Assembly (NCBI GenBank): GCA_026008535.1
Contig: BRKX01000018.1
Coordinates: forward strand, 14,640,088-14,704,087
DNA: 64,000 bases
Source of the DNA: Perilla frutescens
Taxonomy: Eukaryota > Streptophyta > Magnoliopsida > Lamiales > Lamiaceae
Direction: 5' to 3'
Position 1 is the stretch's first letter; the number at the start of each line of letters is the position of its first letter. Below are positions 55,409-64,000 of the stretch, piece by piece. The notes under the pieces are model-generated. The model did not search any database. It was not told the DNA's origin and saw only the letters and a program-made list of their open reading frames with translations. A program made the position numbers and the translations under genes.

Positions 55409-58400
55409 CCCGTCGAACCCCCGAGAATCGATCGAACTCTAAATTGCATAACCGGGGGTTCGGAGATCAGTGGCGTCTCCCAATCATCGGCAAAGAGGCA
55501 CTGTCGGTCCCTCAAATATACAGGAAACATACCCAAAGAAGATGAACCCGACGATCTAGCAACTCTCAGCTTCTCCAGTAGTGAAGTATCTGAACTCTCA
55601 CACCCATACCACGATGCACTAGTCATTTCCCTTTTAATATCGAACTGTTTAATCAAGCAGACTCTCATCGACAACGGGAGTTTCTCTAACGTGATCTTCC
55701 TTAGTACGTTGAAAGGAATGCAATTGAGAGAAACAGACATCGTAAAGAAGTCAACAACATTGATTGGCTTCAGCGGAGAACACAAAACAACCTTAGGAGA
55801 AATCACGCTCCCTACTTACATCGAGGGGCTAAACCTCCTCACCAAATTTCAGGTAATAGACGCCCCTTCAGCGTACAATGTGATTATGGGACGACCCTGG
55901 ATCCATGAACTCCGAGCAGTACCTTCAACGTATCAACAAATCATGAAGTTCCCTACTCCCTGGGGAGTTTGATCAGTACAAGGAGAACATGTCTCGTCAA
56001 GAGAATGCTATGTCACTACTTTCAAACAGAAATTATTCATCAAGGTCAATCAGATAGAGGTCAGATCAACCTCCACAAGCACTGAAGATCGAAATTACGA
56101 AGAACCAAAAATCAAAGACCTCGATGAAGTACAGATTCATCTAGAACTTTCAGATCATAGGGTATCCATCGGGTCCAGATTAACCTCGGACATCAAGGAA
56201 CAATTGATCGCATTCCTCAAAGAACACCACGACTGTTTTGCATGGTCATTCGAGGATATGACAGGTATCGACCCTTCCATTATAACTCACAAATTGCAGG
56301 TAGACCCGGAAAAGACTCCCATTGTTCGGTATTTATTTTCACCTAAACTGCAAGTGTACAGTGAGGCTTCTAGTATAGTAGTGAACAAGGTCGTATCCAC
56401 AAGGATTTAATGATTAATCTACTAGTTATTTTAATTTAACTTCCTGCCGTTATCTAGACTACAAATCATGATTGAATTAAACTATATAAAAACTGAAAAT
56501 AATAAATAAAATAAATTACCACAGCAGAAATCAAAACAGATAAATCAAACACTGGAGAAAAAGACGCATTCTAGGATTGGATACTCATTATTTAATCCAT
56601 TCTCTTAATCAATTCATTTAGTGTCTATGTTGGGATTTAAATCATGCTAGAACAATCACTCATGCATTCTAAACCTTCTCTCGAAGTGCCTAGATTGTAG
56701 ATCACACAACAAATATTAAAGTCTCCATTCAATACCTATTATGCGACTCCTAATGGTTCCAAAGATTTATTATTCTCTAAATTAATCGCAACTCTCTCGA
56801 GTGATATTGATTAACCAGTTAATTATTCCAGATCTTGTGTTAAAACTCATCTCTCGAATTATGGATTAACACATTAAATTGTATCATTTAGTGATCAGAT
56901 AAATAATACAGAGAAAAGCAGGAATAATCAAAACATAATCAAATCATAGACACCAAATAAAATGAATCAAAAGAACTTTATAAATAAATCATAATCCAAC
57001 CCTAGAACACTAAGGTTTTAGCTATCCATGGTAAAATAAATAACTAAAACAATCCACAAAGTAAACATTGTATTCTAAGAATAAAGTAAATAAAACCCGG
57101 AGATTCTATATTGGCTTTGGTCTTGAACACTCTTGAATCATTTGGTCTTGTTCTTCGCGTCTTCTTTTCTCTGCAGCAAACCTCTGTTGGTAACTTTTAG
57201 GTAGGTGGAATTGTGTGTATTTTTCGTGCATCAAACCCTTAAATACCAAGTTAGGAAAAGCCCAAAAATAGGTCAAAAATCGGACAGACTCGCTGCATTC
57301 ACGACCCAGTCACCCGCGACTCAGGTCGCGAGTCCACGTGGCATGACATGGCGCTGACGTGGCAGAAAATTCACGACCAACCTTGAAATTCGCGACCAGG
57401 TCGCGAATAAAATAAAGGAGAACCCTGCCTCTGTCGCGACCGTGTAGAAAAAGGGGAAAGGTGATTCGCAACCATACAGTCGCGACCCCCAGGGTTGCGA
57501 GTCCGGTCGCAGGTATTTTCAGCATCCGGCAGCCTCTCACTGTTTTGCTTCGTTCTCACTCGTTTCTCGTCCGATTGACCTGATTCTTTTTGCAACGCGT
57601 TCCTAACTTGATTTTCCATCTTTCTAGGGTGTTCCCACACTCATTTGAGGTCCACACAAAAAATGGCATTAATTTCCTTCACAATGAACAAACACGTGAC
57701 ATTGCGCAAAACATAGAAAACTATGCAAAACTCAATACTTCATCCATGCAATGCCCGTCAAATACCACTCAAATATACCTCAAAATACATGTAAAATATG
57801 AGGTTATCACCCATCAAGAAAAAAAGACGAAAGTTTGCCCCGGAAAGAAACAAAATCGTGGACAAGGAAGTAGGCAAACTATTAAAGAACGGACATATCC
57901 GTGAGGTTCATTATCCAGAATGGTTAGCAAACGTCGTGGTGGTCAAAAAGAAGAATGGAAAGAACCGTTTATGCATAGACTTCACTGACCTCAATCAGGC
58001 ATGCCCTAAAGATTCTTTCCCCCTCCCACATATTGACGCCCTAGTCGATGCAACGGCAGGTCATGAGCTTATGAGCTTCATGGATGCATTCTCGGGATAC
58101 AATCAAATCCTAATGCACCACGAAGACCAAGAAAAAACAGCGTTCATCACACATCGAGGTATGTTCTGTTATAAAGTTATGCCTTTCGGACTAAAAAATG
58201 CAGGTGCAACATACCAAAGACTGGTGAATCGAATGTTCGAAGAGCTCATCGGAATAACAATGGAAGTATATATCGACGACATGCTAGTCAAATCAGTACG
58301 GGCTCAGGACCATGTCATGCATCTACGATAAACCTTTGAAGTCCTACCACGATACAACATGAAGTTGAACCCCCAATAAATGCGCTTTTGGAGTAACGTC

Positions 58401-60814
58401 GGGGAAATTCCTGGGATACCTAGTAACGAAAAGAGGAATCGAAGCTGACCCAAGCCAAATCAGAGCAGTTCGGAATATCCAGCACCCCAAAACCCCTAAA
58501 GACGTCCAAAAACTGACTGGTCGATTAGCAGCTCTCAGCCGCTTCATATCTAAATACTCTGAAAGAAGTCGGGTGTTTTTTCAGACTCTACGAAAGAACA
58601 AAGATTTCGAATGGACTCCGAAATGCGTCAAGGCCCTCAAAGACCTCAAGGAATACCTCGCAAGTCCACCTCTTCTATCCAAACCAATCGACGGAGAGGT
58701 ACTCCTCGTTTATTTATCTGTTTCTCCTTGTTAGAGAAGACGAAGGAAGACAACACCCCGTATACTATGTAAGCCGCTCGCTGCTAGATACCAAGACCAG
58801 ATACCCGCAGCTTGAAAAGCTGGCCTTAGCACTTGTCATAAATTCGAGGAAAATGAAACCCCATTTCCAAAGCCATTCAATAAAGGTGGTCACAGAGTTC
58901 CCTTTAAGAGCCGTGTTAAGAAAGCCAGACCTCACGAGAAGATTATCAAAATGGGCTATCGAACTCGGGGAGTATGACATAGACTTCATTCCACGAACAT
59001 CAATTAAGTCACAAGTCCTATCAGACTTCATTGCAGATTTTTCCCACGAACCAGAAGTAGAAATGCTGATGAACATCGAAGACAATGATTCAAAGTACTG
59101 GACCCTCCAAGTTGATGGATCCGGCACTTCGAAGGGGAGTAGAATGGGCTTAATACTGATCAATCCAGAAGGAATAATCACAGAAAGATCTATTCGATGC
59201 GGGTTCAAAACCACCAACAACGAGGCAGAATATGAGGCCCTTATAGCAGGATTAAATTTGGCAGCTGGCGTAGGAGCTAAAAGACTTCGAGTCATGAGTG
59301 ATTCACAATTGATAATAAATCAGTTTGAAGGAGAATTTCAAGCAAAGGACTCAAGGATGGTATCATACCTCGCGGTCGCAAAACAAGCGGCGGCCAAGTT
59401 CGAAAAAATCGAAGCCCAACACATCACTAGAGAAGAAAACCACCACGCCGACGCATTAGCTAATTTGGGATCAGCCATACAAACTGGCCAAGATAAAAAC
59501 ATCCAGGTCCTATACGCCAAATGGCCCGCTGTGTGGAAGGGTGACAACTCTGAAGTCTTTCCCATCGACATCGAGGTAAACTGGATGACCCTCTTATGCA
59601 GATTCCTAACAGTTGATGAACTCCCCAAAGAGCTTATCGAAGCAGAACGAATACAAGCAAAAGCTCCAAAATTCACCATGATTTCTGGATCCTTATACAG
59701 AAAGTCCTTCTCAGGACCATATTTGAAATGTGTGAGCCCGACCCAAGTAAAGTATATTCTAACCGAGCTCCACGATGGTGAATGCGGAAATCATTCAGGA
59801 CATAGAAGCCTGGCTAACCGAGCATTAACGGCCGGCTTTTATTGGCCAACTATGAGGGAAGACGCTAAAAATTATGCCAAAAAATGTGACAAATGTCAGA
59901 GGTTTGCCCAAACGAGTCATATGCCATCAGAACCTCTACATACTACATCCATACCTTGGCCATTCATGAAATGAGGAATGGACATCGTGGGACCACTACC
60001 GAAGGGATCCAATCAGAAGTGCTTTATCTTGGTTGTGACAGACTACTTCACCAAATGGGCCGAGACAGAGGCCTTCGCACGAATAAGAGATACCGAGATA
60101 TGCAATTTTTTATGGAAATATGTTATTTACAGGTTCGGAGTCCCTAAAGAAATAGTCACTGACAACGGCTCCCAATTTATAAGTTCGAAATTCCAAGACT
60201 TCTGTCGCCATTGGAACGTCAAGCTCTCTTTCTCCACACCAAAGCATCCAGCCTCGAATGGTCAAGCCGAAGCTACCAACAAAATAATCCTGAACACCTT
60301 GAAGAAAAAACTCCCCGAACACAATGGACAATGGGTCGAACAGCTCCCAGGAGTCCTCTGGTCTTATCGAACTACCGCACGAACCGCTACGGGAGAGACC
60401 CCTTATGCCCTCACTTATGGTTCGGAAGCAGTTCTCCCGGCAGAAGCAGAAATAGGGTCGGTAAGAACTCAATGGTCGGATAAAACCAATGACTCCGAGC
60501 TCGAAGTCAACCTCGACACCATAGATGAACTTCGAGATAAAGCCGCAATAAAAATATCCGTCTACCAACAGAAAATAAGAAGACACTTTGATAAGAACAC
60601 ATGGCTAAAGACATTCAAAACAGGAGATTGGGTACTAAGGAAAGTATTCCAGAACACAAAAGAAATCGGAGCGAGGAAACTAGCCCCGAACTGGGAAGGC
60701 CCCTATGAGATCGAGAAAGTCATAGGGAACGGAGCTTACAAACTTCGATCAAAAGAAGGGCGTTCGATAACCAACGGCTGGAACGCCATCCACTTAAAAC
60801 AGTATCATTTCTGA
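55409..60814 (+). pseudogene. Tat-lineage pol with second (archaeal-like) RNase H, split by solo LTR
   Basis: The protease has QTLIDNGSFSNVIF (about 55659). RT starts before 56322, is cut by the solo LTR, and resumes at 57815 with FPLPHIDALVDATAGHELMS, KVMPFGLKNAGATYQ and catalytic YIDD (58275). RNase H follows, with a frameshift near 58730. Next comes an extra RNase H domain typical of Tat elements (VDGSGTSKGSRMG, TNNEAEYEALIAGL, VMSDSQLI, NHHADALANL; 59113-59465). The integrase has an HC zinc finger (HxxxH...CDKCQ), then D, D, E in GMDIVGPLP, VTDNGSQF and NGQAEATNK. Stops include TGA at 59972-59974 (a conserved Trp), 58329-58331 and 55970-55972. The end is at 60812-60814. This order marks the Tat lineage. 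Confidence 0.92.
56323..57809 (-). mobile_element. Solo LTR of Athila-type family inserted in Tat pol
   Basis: The 1487-bp sequence is the reverse complement of an LTR like that at 62089-63550. Matching words near its end include TGAAAATAAATACCGAA and TTAAAATAACTAGTAGATTA. It begins TGTTCGG and ends GGTTATCA on the plus strand, consistent with TG...CA termini read from the minus strand. The 5-bp CCCAT flanks it (56318-56322 and 57810-57814). It was left by LTR-LTR recombination. The pol frame on both sides is continuous through the target site. Confidence 0.93.
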
Positions 60815-60829
60815 ATTCTTCAACCTTTT

Positions 60830-61150
60830 ATTCCTTTTTTAATTTGTTAAGTATTTTATTATTTTACTGACTTGAGCGTCGGAGTGACTAAAAGAAACCT
60901 GAAGCCCAGGGGCTTCGGCCCTCATTTTCAAGCAAGATCGAGAGAAGAAATCAACCTTGAAGCCAAAAAGAGTACCGTATTTCTCCTTTCTTGCTCATTC
61001 TTTTTTTAATTTTTAAGTACTTCATTGTTTGTTTACTGACTTGAGCGTCGAAGTAACTAACAGAACCCCAAGCACAGGGGTCCCGACCCACAAAAGTCAA
61101 CAAGGCGTCGACCCCGAAGTCGGCCTCATGAACGAAGAGTAACGTATCTG
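60830..61150 (+). repeat. Degenerate 169-bp tandem repeat downstream of Tat pol
   Basis: ACTGACTTGAGCGTCG occurs at 60866 and 61035, each preceded by TTCTTTTTTTAATTT-like and TTAAGTA-like sequence. Each unit then has an AAGC-CAGGGG segment. It lies in the non-coding gap between pol and the antisense ORF. Confidence 0.75.
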
Positions 61151-61386
61151 CCCTTTATTCGGAAATGCATTCGCGCTTCACGTTTGTTCAGTTTTTCTTT
61201 AACTAGCCTCAGAAGGAGTTCTCAGAAGACAGATCAAATTAATTTTAAATCCACCATCTATCATTACGAGCGCAAAAATAGTGAAAATAAAGGATATAAA
61301 CAGACCGTCCACAACAAATTCTCACAAAAATATAAATCGTTGTTTATGACTTGTCCTCAAGAATTATAAATCAAAAGAAAATGAGT

Positions 61387-61902
61387 TCACAGTTGATCTT
61401 CCGTACTCTTCTCGACCTCCAAAGCAACCATCTTCGTAGCATCAGCATCCTCTCCAGCCTTGGCCCCCTTCTCCTCTCCAGCCCCGTCTGTTGAACTCCT
61501 GACTGCCTCAGTCTCCGCCTCATCGTCGGCATCGAGAAAGGAAAGGTCAAGTTCAGGCATTCTCTTCTTGATTGCCTTGACCACTGCAGAGTCTCTCTCC
61601 TGATAAAAGAGCTCTTTGTAAGGTTCAAACTCTGCATAATCGACCAGTTAGGTGAAGTCCAGAGTCGCATTGCGGGCCTCGAGCTCGCTTATCCTCGCCT
61701 CAGCAGCAGCCAGCCTCGACTCCAGAGAGGCCTTCGAAATCTCCAGACGGGCTTGGTGATCCAGAGCCCGATCAAGTTGCACCTGACCCCCGGCAGCCAA
61801 AGCACGAGCCGAGTCCCTCTCTACGAGCAAGGCCAACTTCTCCGCAGCGAAGTCGCGCCTCTCCTCAGTGATCCTCTCCTGCTCCTCAGAGAGCTCCATC
61901 AA
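61387..61902 (-). pseudogene. Antisense ORF of Tat element, coiled-coil protein
   Basis: On the strand opposite to pol, a frame starting MMELSEEQERITEERRDFAA continues as a heptad-rich coiled coil (SLESRLAAAEARISELEARN). It meets a TAA after DFT near 61648 and goes on through VDYAEFEPYKELFYQERDSA and MPELDLSFLDADDEAETEA to an acidic C-terminus. Homology seems to continue upstream to about 61970, past a stop. Antisense ORFs between pol and the 3' LTR are known in Tat-lineage elements; their function is unclear. The sequence upstream of 61970 is cut by the LTR at 62089, so the 5' part of the gene may be on the far side. Confidence 0.75.
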
Positions 61903-62088
61903 CCTCTTCTCGAGGCCTTCAGCATGCCCTGAGACCCGATTTCAGAGCTGGTATTGACAGAAAAGAGCCTGTAACGTAACGAACCAGTTTAAGTCAAGCT
62001 CTCATTTAAACACAAGTGTAAAATGCATAAAAAAAATATAGGGATGAGAAGAGATAAGCAAACCTTCGACAGCATTTTGAAGGCGAGT

Positions 62089-63550
62089 TGATAAATTGAG
62101 ATTTTACACTTATTTTCATACACTTAAGTGTTGAGTTTGGGTTGATTTGGATGTGTTTTATCTCAGTTTATTTGTGTTTTCGTGTATTTGGAAATTTGGT
62201 ATTACTCGTTGGTATTTTGCAGAAATTGTCCTTAACAGATGGTATTTGGAAACAAAGCTCGAAGTCCAGGAATTACATGGAGAATAGACGAGAAAACAGG
62301 ACGAAATAAAGCTGGAGAAAAGGAGCCAAACTCGCGAGATGATGTGGCAGTCGCCAGTCAGCCTAGTGAGCATCAACTGTCGAATCGCAACAGAGGCTGT
62401 GGTGTTCAGAGGAAAATTCGCGAGTTGCGACTCCGACTGTGAATCACCGAAGGCCATTAACTTTTTGATCGCGACAGAGACAGGGGTCGTCTTTGGAAAA
62501 TTCGTGACCCGATCATGAATATCAGTAGCGGTCGCGAATATTAGGACAGATGGACGCCACGTGGAGTCGCGACCGACCTGCTCGGGAGCGAGCTCACGAA
62601 TTTCAATGACGGTACAGTGTGTGGTTTCCTACTGTGGATCAAATTCTTACTTGGTATTTAAGGTTTCAATGCACGAAATTAAACATAATTCCACCTACCC
62701 CAAAGTTGCCACCAGAGGTTTGCTGCAAAGAAAAACAGACGTGAAGAACAAGACATAAGGATTCAAGATCTTTCAAGATTAAAGACAAATTAATTCTTCC
62801 GGGTTTTATTTTCTCTATTCTAAGGATCGTTCATGTTTTCTTTGTGGATGATTTTTGTTATTTATTTTGCCATGGATAGCTAAAACCCTAGTATTCTAGG
62901 GTTGTTTACGATTCAAATTATGAAGTTCGTTTAATCTATTGATTTCTTATGCCTATGATTTTATTGTGTTTTGCTTCAATAAATGGTACAGTTTGATGTG
63001 TTATTTCATAAATCGAGAGATGAGTTTTAACACGTGATCTGGAATAAGTAACTCGTTAATCAATAACATTCGAGAGAGTTGAGATTAATTGAGAGAGCAA
63101 TAAACCCTAGGAGCCTTTAGGAGTTGCATGCTAGGTATTAAACGGAGACGTTAATATGAGTTTTGTAATCTACAACCTAGGTACTTCGAGAGAAGGTTTA
63201 GGATGCATCAGTGGTTGCTCTAGCACAATTTAAGTCCCAATATAGGCATAAGAATGAAAGGATTAAATGAATGGATTAGTTGATGATTAAGCAATCCTAG
63301 AATACGTCTTTTATTCACTGTTTGATTTATCTGTGTTAATTTTTGCCGTGGTAATTTAGTTTGTTTATTATTATCAGATTTTATTTAGTTCAATTCAATC
63401 ATGTTTGGAAGTCTAGATAACTGCAGGAAGTTAGATTAAAATAACTAGTAGATTAATTATTAAATCTCTGTGGATACGATACTCTTGTTCACCGCTATCC
63501 TATAAGCCTCGCTGTACACTTGCAGATTAGGTGAAAATAAATACCGAATA
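62089..63550 (+). mobile_element. 5' LTR of an Athila-type element running off the window
   Basis: It starts TGATAAATTGAGATTTTACA, right after Tat-element sequence, and ends ATACCGAATA, five bases from a primer-binding site. It is the same family as the solo LTR at 56323-57809, whose last bases are ATACCGAACA. CG-rich words with CGCGACC/GTCGCGA pattern (62330-62600) stand in AT-rich surroundings. The left target site would be CGAGT (62084-62088); the right one is outside the window. Confidence 0.85.
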
Positions 63551-63556
63551 AGTTTT

Positions 63557-63574
63557 TGGCGCCGTTGCCGGGGA
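63557..63574 (+). other. Primer-binding site, tRNA-Asp type (intact)
   Basis: TGGCGCCGTTGCCGGGGA is the unmutated Athila primer-binding site, complementary to the 3' end of a plant tRNA-Asp. Confidence 0.9.
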
Positions 63575-63694
63575 TTTAATTTTTTTTATTTGCTATTATT
63601 TAGATTTAATTTCTTGTGTTAATCTAGACATTTTTTTTTCAGTTTATTTTCGTTTAAATTTTATAATCTTCCTTTTCTTGTGATCAGGTTGTGT

Positions 63695-64000
63695 ATGCAT
63701 ACACGATCTCAGGAAAGATCTCTAGAAAAATTCAACCCTGAGATTGAAGCTACCATTCGGCATCACAACGCAAGAAGAAGAAGAGAGATGGCAGAACAAC
63801 AAGTTCCTGTTACGGTTGAACAGATGCGTCAGATGCAGAGACAGTTAGAGGAAATGCAGCGGAGAATGCAAGAGCAAGATGATGCTCGAGTTGTAGAGCC
63901 ACCTCCAATTAATGAACTCTTTGTTCCAGTACTTAACCATGGAGACATTCCTGGTCCGCAGATCAATGCGAATAACTTCGAGTTAAAATCGGGATTGGTC
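63695..64000 (+). CDS. Start of Athila-type gag, open to the window end
   Basis: ATG at 63695 opens a frame (MHTRSQERSLEKFNPEIEAT) with no stop through 64000, 102 codons. It has a glutamine- and arginine-rich coiled-coil-like part (MRQMQRQLEEMQRRMQEQ) and the phrase INANNFELKSG, typical of the start of gypsy Athila capsid domains. Unlike every other gag in the window it has no lesion in the visible part. Confidence 0.85.
   Translation, partial: MHTRSQERSLEKFNPEIEATIRHHNARRRREMAEQQVPVTVEQMRQMQRQLEEMQRRMQEQDDARVVEPPPINELFVPVLNHGDIPGPQINANNFELKSGLV

Noticed and set aside
57590..57904. Plus-strand ORF across the solo LTR border.
   Set aside because: It is a chance frame in LTR sequence that runs into Tat pol in the wrong frame.

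Overview
The window is plant nuclear DNA, very probably from a eudicot. It is AT-rich, spliced and packed with plant-type transposable elements: a Helitron with RPA-like and Rep/helicase genes, Mutator-like elements, Ty1/copia elements, and Ty3/gypsy elements of the Athila and Tat lineages. Little of it looks like ordinary host sequence. The best host genes are a short intact gene for a single-membrane-span protein at 40.26-40.59 kb and the last exon of an unidentified minus-strand gene at 41.4-45.2 kb, which a retroelement splits. No CRISPR array, rRNA gene or convincing tRNA gene was seen.

Layout. 0.4-2.6 kb: an 11-exon RPA-like gene with two tandem zinc-ribbon OB-fold modules and several lesions. 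6.1-8.5 kb: a tandemly amplified series of small symmetric exons that reads in phase into a Helitron Rep/helicase gene (8.7-12.6 kb). That gene has many stops, frameshifts and an internal deletion, and a textbook Helitron 3' end (hairpin plus CTAG) closes at 12,938. 14.16-15.90 kb: two adjacent Mutator-like elements share terminal inverted repeats. 16.2-18.76 kb: remains of a minus-strand copia element. 18.76-29.17 kb: an Athila-type gypsy complex in which one LTR (20,839-22,698) serves both a truncated upstream copy and a full gag-pol copy downstream. 29.8-36.0 kb: minus-strand accessory genes, comprising an intact two-exon gene resembling Myb/SANT-like proteins, its dead paralogue, and a dead DUF1985-Ulp1 protease gene with its catalytic cysteine replaced. 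38.2-40.16 kb: two copies of an AT-rich repeat, the second ending about 100 bp before the small membrane-protein gene. 41,539-45,114: a complete non-autonomous LTR element (minus, target duplication CTTCC). 47.5-53.2 kb: a complete but inactivated copia element with short, nearly identical LTRs. 53.4-62.1 kb: a Tat-lineage gypsy element with an antisense ORF, hit twice by one Athila-type family: a solo LTR inside its reverse transcriptase gene, and a full element starting at 62,089 and running off the window.

The picture is nested insertion and decay. Many inactivating changes fit C-to-T mutation (CGA to TGA, CAG to TAG, TGG to TGA), as expected for methylated transposon DNA. The least explained features are the modular exon array in front of the Helitron helicase, the linked SANT-like and DUF1985-Ulp1 genes, the covarying hairpin pair in the Athila 3' region, and the copia element whose LTRs look young while its genes are full of stops. 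Coordinates of spliced genes come from reading splice signals by eye; all family assignments rest on recognised motifs, with no database search.
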